From the NCBI RefSeq assembly GCF_001650735.1, contig NZ_LXVY01000011.1, positions 488 through 56,166 of the forward strand: a stretch of 55,679 nucleotides of DNA, written 5' to 3'. This document shows positions 35,029-43,200 of the stretch, in pieces. How positions within the stretch are numbered: position 1 is the first letter of the stretch; each line of letters starts with the position of its first letter. The notes beneath the pieces were generated by a model. The model was not told where the DNA came from, did not search any database, and saw nothing but the letters and a program-made list of their open reading frames with translations. Source of the DNA: Sphingomonas sp. TDK1 (lineage in GTDB: Bacteria; Pseudomonadota; Alphaproteobacteria; Sphingomonadales; Sphingomonadaceae). A program made the translations under genes and the position numbers.

Positions 35029-35970
35029 TCAAACGAGCGAAAGTCCCGCGCGCTGCACCGCCGCGACATAATCTAGGATCCCGCCCCGCGCCGCCGCGCT
35101 GAGCCCGATATAGGCGCGCCGCCGGTCCTTGGGATCGGCATGGCGTTCGAACAGCCCCGCCTCGTGCAGCGTGCCGATCCAGCGCAGCGCCGTGGTGGGC
35201 GGCACCGCCGCGGCGATGCACAGGCTGGAAACCGACACCTTGCGATACTCCAGCTCCGACGCGAACAGGTCGAGCAGCATGTCCCAGGCGGGGTCGGCGA
35301 ACAGATCGCCCTGGAAGAAATCCGACCGCAGCCGCCGCGCGCGAATCACCCGGCGGATATCCTGCGCCGAGACGTCGGGCACGCGCGCATCGCTCCGGAA
35401 GACCAGCGTGTCGTTGCGCACCGCCGCCCCCCGCTGCATCCCGGCATCGCGCGTCAGCCGGGCGAGCGAATCGGCGATACGCGCCACCTCTTCCTGGAAG
35501 CGACGCATGCGCAGCGAATCATCCTCGCCGACGCTGTCGTTGAGCCGCGTGGCGGTGCTCCGCGCGAAGATCGCCGCGCCCAGCCGGTCCGCATCGCTGG
35601 GCCTGCACTGGAGCGCGGCGTGGAGCGGCAGCAGCGCCGCCGCGCCGTCCAGCTGCTCCGGCAGCACCGTGGCGATCAGCGGCATGCGGCGATCCTCGGC
35701 GATCGCGCCCAGCCGCAGCAGCAGCGGATCGAGCAGATCCGCGTCGATCCCCGCGCTCTCGATCAGCAGCAGATGCACCCCGTCGAGCACCGCATTGTCC
35801 GCCAGCGCTTCCGCCGCATCGACGGGTGCACGGACCCGAAAACCCGCCTGGTTCGCCGCGAGGCAGGCGGCCCCCCGCGCCGGCCCCGGTTCGGCGACGA
35901 CAAGGGCCACCTCTTCCTGAAGATCGTAGCGAAGATTCACCAAATCGTTTGCAATGGTTGCCTGATGCAT
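35029..35970 (-). CDS. Pseudo-receiver/MarR-type winged-helix regulator
   Basis: This 313-residue protein has an N-terminal region (about 15-130) that looks like a degenerate receiver: VALVVAEPGPARG replaces the acidic pocket, and HLLLIESAGID has Glu where the phospho-Asp should be. A middle helical stretch (about 145-175) follows. The C-terminal MarR-like winged helix (about 220-313) includes VSVSSLCIAAAVPPTTALRW and the wing DPKDRRRAYIGLS. GAGGGG precedes the ATG. It probably acts without phosphorylation. Targets are unknown. Confidence 0.78.
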   Translation of the reverse strand: MHQATIANDLVNLRYDLQEEVALVVAEPGPARGAACLAANQAGFRVRAPVDAAEALADNAVLDGVHLLLIESAGIDADLLDPLLLRLGAIAEDRRMPLIATVLPEQLDGAAALLPLHAALQCRPSDADRLGAAIFARSTATRLNDSVGEDDSLRMRRFQEEVARIADSLARLTRDAGMQRGAAVRNDTLVFRSDARVPDVSAQDIRRVIRARRLRSDFFQGDLFADPAWDMLLDLFASELEYRKVSVSSLCIAAAVPPTTALRWIGTLHEAGLFERHADPKDRRRAYIGLSAAARGGILDYVAAVQRAGLSLV

Positions 35971-36324
35971 GTTTTTCCCCTCCCCATGGACCGGCCTCTC
36001 TCCCCCAGAGGTGCCGCGATGCTCCGAAACGGAGGAGTCGCATCATCTCCGGTTCGGAGCAATCATTACTTGTAGAAGCGGCTTTTCTCCGCATCGGATG
36101 CGATGATCGGCGCGCCGGAACGCACAGGAACTTCGAATGCTGGCGAAACGTTTGCTGTTGCACCTGGGCGATATCATACCGCCTTCCGGCTTGGTCCTGC
36201 CCGGCGCGCGAGCCCGCTGCGCCCATGGGCTGTACCATATGGGTTATTTCCGCTTGACATCGCGACGATGATATGGCACAAAACGGGAACGCTGAAGAAT
36301 TGTGAGTCGCCGGGCGCGGCTCCA
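35971..36324. other. Non-coding region upstream of the GTA-like cluster
   Basis: This spacer of about 350 bases lies between the divergent MarR-type gene and the terminase genes. No gene is supported. TTGACA at 36254-36259 is a candidate -35, but no good -10 lies at the right distance; TATGGC at 36272 is too close. The composition is less GC-rich than the cluster it precedes. Confidence 0.5.
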
Positions 36325-36368
36325 GCGGACGGGCCGGGCACGCAGGTGCAGCGGCCCGTCCGCGTTTT
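36325..36368 (+). terminator. Terminator-like leader hairpin before the GTA-like cluster
   Basis: GCGGACGGGCCG (36325-36336) and CGGCCCGTCCGC (36352-36363) form a perfect 12-base-pair stem with a 15-base loop, closely followed by TTTT (36365-36368). It lies 13 bases before the first cluster gene, so it would fold in that leader RNA. It could terminate incoming transcription or act as an attenuator. Confidence 0.6.
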
Positions 36369-36380
36369 CGGGAGGGCGCG

Positions 36381-36893
36381 ATGGATGAGGTGATCAGTCC
36401 CCGGGGCGGGCAACGGCGGACGCAGCAGCGCAGGCAGCGTCCCGACGAATGGACCAAGGCCAGGCGTTCGGCCTTTCTCGAAATGCTGGCGGCGACGTGC
36501 AACGTCACCCGCGCGGCCGCGCATGCGAAGATGAGCTACCAGGGGGCCTATCGCCTCCGCGCCCGCGATCCCCAGTTCGCCGAGCTGTGGCGGCAGGCGA
36601 TCCTGATGGGCTATGAACGGCTGGAGGAGCAGTTGCTGGCGCATGCCGGCGGCGGCCCGCCGGTCAACGACATCGCACCGGGTGGAGACGGGGCGGCGGT
36701 GGCCGCGGTCCCGTTCGATCCCAAGCTGGCGCTGGAATTGCTGCGGCATCATCGCGCCGCGGCGGACGGGCGCCGGCGCGGCGGCTATGGTCCCGTGGTC
36801 CGCGCGACGCGCGAGGAGGCCGAGGCGGCGCTGCTCCAGAAGCTGGAGATGCTGGAGAAGCGGCTCGCCCGCGAACAGGGCGACCAGCCATGA
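36381..36893 (+). CDS. Terminase small subunit-like protein (GTA gp1-like)
   Basis: This 170-residue protein has a basic N-terminus and a helix-turn-helix segment (about residues 40-62, VTRAAAHAKMSYQGAYRLRA) like those in small terminases. A C-terminal coiled-coil region (about 135-165) follows. It overlaps the large terminase by four bases, the position of the small terminase in RcGTA-like clusters. GGGAGGGCGCG precedes the ATG. The DNA-recognition role is inferred; in GTAs packaging is largely non-specific. Confidence 0.75.
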   Translation: MDEVISPRGGQRRTQQRRQRPDEWTKARRSAFLEMLAATCNVTRAAAHAKMSYQGAYRLRARDPQFAELWRQAILMGYERLEEQLLAHAGGGPPVNDIAPGGDGAAVAAVPFDPKLALELLRHHRAAADGRRRGGYGPVVRATREEAEAALLQKLEMLEKRLAREQGDQP

Positions 36894-38206
36894 GCGGCGC
36901 GGCTTTCGACGCGATCGCGCGGGTGGCGATGCTGCCGCCGGCGGAGCGGGCGCGGCTGGTGCAGGGGCTTTCGAGCAGCCATCTGCGCTTCTTCAACGAA
37001 TGGTGGGAACGCTGGGCGCATCAAGGCCAGTTCTGGCCCGAAGGCGATTGGCGGGTATGGCTGATCCGCGCCGGGCGCGGCTTCGGCAAGACGCGGGCGG
37101 GTGCCGAATGGGTGAGCCAGATGGCGCGCGAGGTGCCCAAGGCGCGCATCGCCCTGGTCGGGGCGACGATGGACGATGCCCGACGGGTGATGGTGGAGGG
37201 ACCGGCCGGGCTGCTTGCCGCCGCACGCGATGACGAGGCGGTGCGGTGGCACGCCGCGCTGGGGGAAGTGCGATTCCCCTCGGGCGCGCGGGCGTTCGTC
37301 TATTCGGCGGAGGCACCGGAAAAGCTGCGCGGGCCCGAACATGGCTTTGCCTGGTGCGACGAGCTGGCGAAATGGCCGCTGCGGGTGGGCGATGCCGCCT
37401 GGGACAATCTGATGATGGGCTTGCGGCAGGGCGATGCGCCGCGCGTGGTGGTGACGACGACGCCGCGCCCGGTGAAGCTGCTGCGCCGGGTGATGGCGCT
37501 GCCCGACGTGCACGAGACGCGCGGGCGGACCCGCGACAATCTGCACCTGCCGCGCAGCTTCGTGGAGGCGATGCTGGCCGATTATGCCGGCACGCGGCTG
37601 GGCCGGCAGGAGCTGGACGGCGAGATGATGGACGATGTGGTGGGCGCGCTGTGGCCGCTCGCCCTGATCGAGCGGCAGCGGCGGGAGGCCCCGGCGCGGC
37701 TCGTGCGGGTGGTGGTGGGGGTCGATCCGCCGGCGGGCACCGAGGGCGATGCGTGCGGCATCGTCGCGGTGGGACTGGGCGAGGACCTGCACGGCTATGT
37801 GCTGGCCGATGCGAGCGTCGCCGGGCTTCGCCCCGAAGGCTGGGCGGCGGCGGTCGCCGAATGCGCCGCGCGGTTCGAGGCCGAATGCGTGGTGGCGGAG
37901 GCCAACCAGGGCGGGGCGATGGTGGCAAGCGTGCTGAAGGCCGCCGATGCGCGGTTGCCGCTGCGGCTGGTGCATGCCAGCCGGGGAAAGGCAAGGCGCG
38001 CGGAACCGGTGGCGCTGCTCTACGAAAAAGGGGCGGTGTGGCATGCCGGCACCTTCGCCGCGCTGGAGGCGGAGATGGCCGGGCTGCAGGCGGCGGGCGG
38101 CTATCAGGGACCGGGACGCTCCCCCGACCGCGCCGATGCGCTGGTCTGGGCGCTGACCGAACTGATGCTCGGGCGCCGCGGGCGCGCGGCGGTGCGGGTG
38201 GTGTGA
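36890..38206 (+). CDS. Terminase large subunit (GTA gp2-like)
   Basis: This 438-residue packaging motor has an N-terminal ATPase with Walker A RAGRGFGKT (residues 60-68) and Walker B near WCDELAKW (about 152). The C-terminal RNaseH-like nuclease has VVGVDPPAGTEGDACG near residue 270 and SPDRADALVWAL near the end, both supplying acidic metal ligands. The size fits the RcGTA-type terminase. In phage it would fill the head with DNA; in a GTA it packages host fragments. A repeat array rather than the portal gene follows directly. Confidence 0.92.
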   Translation: MSGAAFDAIARVAMLPPAERARLVQGLSSSHLRFFNEWWERWAHQGQFWPEGDWRVWLIRAGRGFGKTRAGAEWVSQMAREVPKARIALVGATMDDARRVMVEGPAGLLAAARDDEAVRWHAALGEVRFPSGARAFVYSAEAPEKLRGPEHGFAWCDELAKWPLRVGDAAWDNLMMGLRQGDAPRVVVTTTPRPVKLLRRVMALPDVHETRGRTRDNLHLPRSFVEAMLADYAGTRLGRQELDGEMMDDVVGALWPLALIERQRREAPARLVRVVVGVDPPAGTEGDACGIVAVGLGEDLHGYVLADASVAGLRPEGWAAAVAECAARFEAECVVAEANQGGAMVASVLKAADARLPLRLVHASRGKARRAEPVALLYEKGAVWHAGTFAALEAEMAGLQAAGGYQGPGRSPDRADALVWALTELMLGRRGRAAVRVV

Positions 38207-38227
38207 GGGGGGACGCCGTCCGGGCGT

Positions 38228-39201
38228 GAGTCGCACACCGCCCCCTCCGTCGCGCGATGCGCGCCACCTCCCCCTGGCGGGGGAGGATTGGGGACGGGCT
38301 TCCTGCCTTTTCCTCTGGGGCGGGGGATTGCGTGACGGGAGTCATTCGACACGGAAATGCAGGCGCGCGCATGGGTCCTCCCCCGCCAGGGGGAGGTGTC
38401 AGGCGTAGCCTGACGGAGGGGGAGGATGCTGGAGCGACAGGGAGTCGCACACCGCCCCCTCCGTCGCGCGATGCGCGCCACCTCCCCCTGGCGGGGGAGG
38501 ATTGGGGGACGGGCTTCCTGCCGTTCCCTCCGGGGCGGGCGATTGTGTGACGGGACCATTCGACGCGGAAACGCGGGCGCGGATGGGTCCTCCCCCGCCA
38601 GGGGGAGGTGTCAGGCGCAGCCTGACGGAGGGGGAGGATGCTGGAGCGACAGGGAGTCGCACACCGCCCCCTCCGTCGCGCGATGCGCGCCACCTCCCCC
38701 TGGCGGGGGAGGATTGGGGGACGGGCTTCCTGCCGTTTCTTCCGGGGCGGGGGATTGCGTGACGGGAGTCAGTCGAAGCGGAAATGCAGGCGCGCGCATG
38801 GGTCCTCCCCCGCCAGCGGGAGGTGTCAGGCACAGCCTGACGGAGGGGGAGGACGCTGGCGCGACCGTGAGTCGCACACCGCCCCCTCCGTCGCGCGATG
38901 CGCGCCACCTCCCCCTGGCGGGGGAGGATTGGGGACGGGCTTCCTGCCTTTTCCTCCGGGGCGGGCGATTGCGTGACGGGACCATTCGACGCGGAAATGC
39001 AGGCGCGCATGGGTCCTCCCCCGCCAGGGGAAGGTGTCAGGCGCAGCCTGACGGAGGGGGAGGATGCTGGAGCGACAGGGAGTCGCACACCGCCCCCTCC
39101 GTCGCGCGGTGCGCGCCACCTCCCCTGGCGGGGAGGATTTGGGGACGAGCCTCCTGCCTTTCCCTGCGGGGGGCGGGCTATTGCTGCACGGGAGATATTC
39201 G
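38228..39201. repeat. Tandem ~213-bp palindromic repeat array inside the GTA-like cluster
   Basis: Copies of the unit beginning GAGTCGCACACCGCCCCCTC start at 38228, 38442, 38654, 38869 and 39080 (spacing 214, 212, 215, 211); the last is incomplete. Each unit holds the palindromes CCTCCCCC-TGGC-GGGGGAGG and CCTCCCCC-GCCA-GGGGGAGG, plus a GTCAGGC/GCCTGAC hairpin. The unit ends in a segment homologous to the start of the next gene (ATTCGA..CGGAAATGCA). Open frames across it are low-complexity by-products of the repeat. Nothing else is coded here. Confidence 0.92.
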
Positions 39202-39492
39202 ATGCGGAAATGCATGGCTGCGGGGCTGCTTGCCCTGCTGGTGAGCGCGTGCGCGCTCGATGCGCGGACGGGGATTGCGGTGGGCGCGGGCGTCGCCGTG
39301 GCGGCGGGCGATCGCGACGGCGACGGAATGCTCGATGCCGCCGAGGTGCAGGCGCTGGTCGAGAAGGTGTTCCCGCCGGCGAAACTGACCGGGGGCTTCT
39401 GGGACGGGATGCGGGCAGCGCTTACCGCCGCCTATTGGGCACGCGACCTCGACCATGACGGCAAGCTGCGCATTGCGGAGCTGGCGCGATGA
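39202..39492 (+). CDS. EF-hand lipoprotein in the GTA-like cluster
   Basis: This 96-residue protein has a lipoprotein signal peptide: MRKCMAAGLLALLVSAC with the lipobox V-S-A-C, Cys17. Two EF-hand-type loops follow: DRDGDGMLDAAEV (about residues 35-47) and DLDHDGKLRIAEL near the C-terminus. Ca binding and membrane attachment are inferred from these motifs. Its stop overlaps the portal ATG, so it is translated within the cluster. I know of no standard GTA gene of this kind at this place; the start lies in the last copy of the repeat array. Confidence 0.8.
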   Translation: MRKCMAAGLLALLVSACALDARTGIAVGAGVAVAAGDRDGDGMLDAAEVQALVEKVFPPAKLTGGFWDGMRAALTAAYWARDLDHDGKLRIAELAR

Positions 39493-40589
39493 AGTGGTTC
39501 GGGCGGAAGGCCGCGCGCGATGCCGGGCGGCCGGCGCTGGCGCGCGGCGGCTGGGGCAGCCTAGGCGAATGGTCGCGCAGCTACGAGGTCCAGCTGCGCG
39601 AAGGCTATTGCCAGAATCCGGTCGCCCAGCGCGCGGTGCGGCTGGTGGCGGAAAGCGTCGGCGCCGCGCCGCTGCGCGGGTCGGATCCCGCGCTGGTGGC
39701 GCTGGTGACGGCGGTGTCGGGCGGGCAGCGGCTGCTGGAGACGCTGGCGGCGCAGTTGCTGCTGCACGGCAATGGCTATGTCCAGCTGCTCACCGATGGC
39801 GAGGGCCGGGTGCAGACCCTCTATGCGCTGCGGCCCGAGCGGGTGACGGTGGAGCCGGACGCGCGCGGATGGCCGGTCGCCTATCGCTACCGGGTGGGCG
39901 AGCATGTCACGCGGCTGGCGGCCGATGATGGCGGGCGTCCGCAGGTCGTGCATCTGCGCGCCTTTCACCCGGCCGACGATCATTATGGGCTGGGCTGCCT
40001 GGATGCGGCGGCGGGTGCGATCGCGATCCACAATGCGGCGACGCGATGGAACAAGGCGCTGCTCGACAATGCGGCGCGGCCGAGCGGGGCGCTGGTCTAT
40101 GATCCCGGCGACGGCGCCGCGCTGCCGCCCGACCAGTTCGCCCGGCTGAAGGAGGAAATGGAGGCGGGCTTTGCCGGGGCGGCCAATGCCGGGCGGCCGA
40201 TGCTGCTGGAAGGCGGGCTCAAATGGCAGGCGATGAGCCTTACGCCCGCGGATATGGATTTCGTCGGGCTGAAGGCGGCGGCGGCGCGCGAGGTCGCGCT
40301 GGCGTTCGGGGTGCCGCCGATGCTGCTCGGGCTGCCGGGCGACGCCGCCTATGCCAATTACCGCGAGGCCAATCGCGCGCTGTGGCGGCAGGCGATCCTG
40401 CCGATGGCCGAGCATCTGCTGGGCGGGCTGGCCCAGGGGCTCGCCGCCTGGTTCCCCGAGACGATGCTGGCGGTGGACCTGGAGGGCGTGCCGGCGCTGG
40501 CCGAGGACCGCGAGCGGCTGTGGCGGCAGGTCGCGGCCGCCAATTTCCTGAGCGACGACGAGAAACGCAAGCTGGTGGGGATGTCATGA
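39489..40589 (+). CDS. Portal protein, HK97 type (GTA gp3-like)
   Basis: This 366-residue portal forms the ring at the capsid vertex through which DNA is packaged. The family pattern is visible: NPVAQRAVRLVAESV near residue 43, LLLHGNGYVQLL near 95, RPERVTVE, and the helical core LAFGVPPMLLG followed by YANYREANRALWRQ near 290. It overlaps the EF-hand lipoprotein gene and the DUF6127 gene by four bases each. Confidence 0.92.
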   Translation: MKWFGRKAARDAGRPALARGGWGSLGEWSRSYEVQLREGYCQNPVAQRAVRLVAESVGAAPLRGSDPALVALVTAVSGGQRLLETLAAQLLLHGNGYVQLLTDGEGRVQTLYALRPERVTVEPDARGWPVAYRYRVGEHVTRLAADDGGRPQVVHLRAFHPADDHYGLGCLDAAAGAIAIHNAATRWNKALLDNAARPSGALVYDPGDGAALPPDQFARLKEEMEAGFAGAANAGRPMLLEGGLKWQAMSLTPADMDFVGLKAAAAREVALAFGVPPMLLGLPGDAAYANYREANRALWRQAILPMAEHLLGGLAQGLAAWFPETMLAVDLEGVPALAEDRERLWRQVAAANFLSDDEKRKLVGMS

Positions 40590-40894
40590 ACGACGGAACG
40601 ATGCTGGCCCAGCTGATCGAGCAGGCCGAAAGCGAAGGTGCCGAACTGGCGACGCTGCGGGCGATCGCCGAGGAGGCGGGCGCGTCCGGGGCGACCCGCG
40701 CGCTCGCCCGGCTGGGGCTGGAAGACAGCGGCGCGGCCAAGGACATGGCCGAACTGCGCGAGCTGCTGGCCGCGTGGCGCGATGCCAAGAAGTCGATGCT
40801 CAAGGCGGTGGTGCAATGGGTGGGGCGCAGCATGGCGGCGCTGGTGCTGGTGCTGCTGGCGATGCGGCTGGGCTTTCCTGGCTGGCTGAAATGA
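40586..40894 (+). CDS. DUF6127-like small protein
   Basis: This 102-residue protein has a helical, acidic N-terminus (residues 1-65) and one C-terminal membrane helix (about 80-97). It lies between portal and protease genes with four-base overlaps at both ends. Such a small gene is seen at this position in other alphaproteobacterial GTA clusters, but its role is unknown. The terminal membrane helix is unusual for a capsid component and might suit holin-like or membrane association; this is speculation. Confidence 0.75.
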   Translation: MNDGTMLAQLIEQAESEGAELATLRAIAEEAGASGATRALARLGLEDSGAAKDMAELRELLAAWRDAKKSMLKAVVQWVGRSMAALVLVLLAMRLGFPGWLK

Positions 40895-41259
40895 GCGTGC
40901 GCTTCGCCGGCTATGCCGCGGTGTTCGATCGCGAGGATCGCGGCGGCGACGTGGTGCGGGCGGGGGCCTTCGGTCCGGTGGGGCCGGTGCCGCTGCTGTG
41001 GCAGCATGGCGGCAGGCCGGTCGGCACGATCGAGGCGATCGGCGAGGATGCGCGGGGGCTTAGGGTGATCGGCCGGGTCGAGGATCCGACGCTGGCGGCG
41101 CTGGTGCGGGCGGGCGCGGTGGCGGGCCTCTCGTTCGGCTACCGCGTGGCGGCGGCGCGGCGCGGCCGGGTGCGCGAGCTGACGGCGCTCCATCTGATCG
41201 AGGTGAGCCTGGTGGCGGAGCCGATGCAGCCGCTCGCGCGGGTGCACGCGGTGGGCTGA
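40891..41259 (+). CDS. Prohead protease, HK97 family (GTA gp4-like)
   Basis: This short, 122-residue capsid-maturation serine protease has the catalytic His in LLWQHGG near residue 38 and the Ser in VAGLSFGYRV near 77. The later VSLVAEPMQP block is typical. RcGTA protease is longer, so this copy lacks a C-terminal region. It would cut the capsid N-terminal arm and the internal scaffold. Confidence 0.87.
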   Translation: MSVRFAGYAAVFDREDRGGDVVRAGAFGPVGPVPLLWQHGGRPVGTIEAIGEDARGLRVIGRVEDPTLAALVRAGAVAGLSFGYRVAAARRGRVRELTALHLIEVSLVAEPMQPLARVHAVG

Positions 41260-41291
41260 GTTTTTCCAATTTTCTGGCGTGGGAGAAGAGC

Positions 41292-42317
41292 ATGGACGCG
41301 ATGGAAACGAGCTTCGAACAGGTGACGCTGCCGCCGGTGCGGCCGATGCTGGCGGGCGGCCGGCCGGCGGCGAGCGCGGCGTTCGACGGCTATCTGCGGG
41401 GCGGGGTGGAGACCAAGGCGCTGTCCGGCGCGAGCGGGGCGGAGGGCGGCTATGCGGTGCCGCGCGAGATCGACGCGCAGATCGACGGGACGCTGCAGGC
41501 GATCTCGCCGATCCGCGGCATCGCCAAGGTGGTGCGCGTGGGCAGCGGCGGCTATCGCAAGCTGGTCGCGAGCGGCGGCTTCGACAGCGGCTGGGCGGCC
41601 GAGACGGCGGCGCGGCCGATCACCGCGACGCCGGTGTTCAACGAAGTCGCGCCGCCGTTCGGCGAGCTCTACGCCAATCCGGCGGCGAGCCAGGCGATGC
41701 TGGACGATGCGATGTTCGACGTCGAGGCGTGGCTGGCGGGGGAGATCGCGCGCGAGTTCGCCCAGTCGGAGGGGACCGCGTTCGTCAGCGGGACGGGCGT
41801 GAACCAGCCCAAGGGGTTCCTGACCTCGCCCACCGCGACCACGGCGGACGCCGCGCGCGCCTTCGGCACGCTGCAATATCTGGCGACGGGCGCGGCGGGC
41901 GCCTTCGCGGCCAATCCGGAGGAGAAGCTGATCGACCTGGTGCAGGCGCTGCGCGCGCCCTATCGCCAGGGGGCGAGCTGGGTGATGAACTCGGCGACGC
42001 TGGCGCGGATCCGCAAGTTCAAGACCAGCGACGGGCAGCTGCTGTGGCAGCCGGGCATCGCCGCAGGGCAGCCGGCGACCCTGCTCGGCTATCCGGTGGT
42101 GGAAGCCGAGGACATGCCCGACATCGCCGCCAATGCCTTTGCGGTGGCCTTCGGCAATTTCCAGGCCGGCTATCTGATCGCCGAGCGCGGCGAGACGCAG
42201 CTGCTGCGCGATCCCTATTCGAACAAGCCCTTCGTCCATTTCTACGCGACCAAGCGGCTGGGCGGGATGGTGAGCAATTCGGAAGCGATCAAGCTCCTCA
42301 AGTTCGCCGCCAGCTGA
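41292..42317 (+). CDS. Major capsid protein, HK97 fold (GTA gp5-like)
   Basis: This 341-residue capsid protein is of the HK97 family. The N-terminal arm is short (about residues 1-45), before ALSGASGAEGGYAVP, which resembles the processing site of GTA capsid proteins. The core has NSATLARIRKFKTSDGQ, LLGYPVVEAEDMP and a C-terminal SNSEAIKLLKF. RcGTA capsid is about 400 residues with a longer scaffold arm. It lies 32 bases after the protease gene. Confidence 0.93.
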   Translation: MDAMETSFEQVTLPPVRPMLAGGRPAASAAFDGYLRGGVETKALSGASGAEGGYAVPREIDAQIDGTLQAISPIRGIAKVVRVGSGGYRKLVASGGFDSGWAAETAARPITATPVFNEVAPPFGELYANPAASQAMLDDAMFDVEAWLAGEIAREFAQSEGTAFVSGTGVNQPKGFLTSPTATTADAARAFGTLQYLATGAAGAFAANPEEKLIDLVQALRAPYRQGASWVMNSATLARIRKFKTSDGQLLWQPGIAAGQPATLLGYPVVEAEDMPDIAANAFAVAFGNFQAGYLIAERGETQLLRDPYSNKPFVHFYATKRLGGMVSNSEAIKLLKFAAS

Positions 42318-42333
42318 GCCGGGAGGACGCGAC

Positions 42334-42600
42334 ATGGCAGACAATTTCGCGAACCGGGCCGACCATGTGTCGGCCCCGGCCAGCCAGGCGGTGACGGTGG
42401 TGCCGAGCGACACGGCGGCCCTGGCGGACATCCCCAAGGCGCTGTTCGTCGGCACCGGCGGCACGGTGACGATGCGCGGCGCGGTCGGCAACGCCGATAC
42501 GGTGTGGAAGAACGTCCCCAGCGGCACGATCCTGCCGTTCCGCGCGCGCTATGTGCGGGCGACGGGGACCAGCGCCGCCGACATCCTGGCGCTTTACTGA
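42334..42600 (+). CDS. Head-spike-base-like protein (rcc01079-type)
   Basis: This 88-residue beta-rich protein has a pattern (VPSDTAALADIPKALFVGTGG, then LPFRARYVRATGTSAADILALY) that fits the small spike-base proteins known from RcGTA (rcc01079 family), which attach head spikes. In Rhodobacter capsulatus that gene is outside the main cluster; here it directly follows the capsid gene after 16 bases. The family match is by recall of pattern, so it is moderately sure. Confidence 0.68.
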   Translation: MADNFANRADHVSAPASQAVTVVPSDTAALADIPKALFVGTGGTVTMRGAVGNADTVWKNVPSGTILPFRARYVRATGTSAADILALY

Positions 42601-42633
42601 CCGACCGGCCCCACCAACAGAGGGAGACGAAAC

Positions 42634-43200
42634 ATGGACGCACCGCCCTTTCCGGCGGCGGCGATCGCGGACGCGTGCGCGGCGGTGAAGGACTATCTGC
42701 GGATCGAGGGCAGCGCCGTCGACACCGCGATCACCGCCGCGACGCAGGCCGCGCTGACCCTGGGGGAGCGCTTCACCGGCACCGCCTGGATCGCGCGGAG
42801 CCGGCAATGCTGGCTCGACCGATCGCCCGACTGGCAGCGCCTGCCGGTAGCCCCGGTCACCGCGATCGGCCCGGTCGAGCGGGTGACGCTGGGCGGCGCG
42901 GCGACCACGCTGCCGGTGGATGCCTATACGATCGATCTCGACGCGCGCAGCGAAGGCTGGGTGCGGCTGCTGGCGACGGCGGAGGCGACGCGCGTGCGCG
43001 TCACCTTCGTCGCCGGCACGGCGGCAGGCTGGGGGGACCTGCCGCCGCCGCTGGCGCAGGGCGCGATCCTCCTCGCGGCGCATCTGATCGAGGGGCGGGG
43101 CGAGGCCGGCACGCCCCCGGCGGCGGTGGTCGCCTTCTGGCGGCCCTGGCGGCGGCTGCAACTGATGGCGGGGGTGCGGCGGTCATGCTGGAGCAGCTGA
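42634..43200 (+). CDS. Head-tail connector (GTA gp6-like adaptor)
   Basis: This 188-residue protein matches the gp6-like head-tail adaptor family. A helical N-terminus contains the VKDYLRIEGSAVDTAITAA segment (about 14-32). A central beta part follows (LPVAPVTAIGPVERVTLGG), then PLAQGAILLAAHLIEGRG near residue 150. It sits under the portal in the assembled particle. Its end overlaps the next small gene by 16 bases. Confidence 0.82.
   Translation: MDAPPFPAAAIADACAAVKDYLRIEGSAVDTAITAATQAALTLGERFTGTAWIARSRQCWLDRSPDWQRLPVAPVTAIGPVERVTLGGAATTLPVDAYTIDLDARSEGWVRLLATAEATRVRVTFVAGTAAGWGDLPPPLAQGAILLAAHLIEGRGEAGTPPAAVVAFWRPWRRLQLMAGVRRSCWSS

Noticed and set aside
36254..36277. TTGACA...TATGGC as promoter of the GTA-like cluster
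   Set aside because: Spacing is only 12 bases, too short for a normal sigma-70 promoter.
38228..39201. Repeat array as a CRISPR
   Set aside because: Units of 211-215 bases follow one another directly without unique spacers, and no cas gene is present.
38226..39244. Several open frames (up to about 270 residues) across the repeat array
   Set aside because: They recode the same GC-rich unit in different frames, have low-complexity products and no ribosome-binding site.
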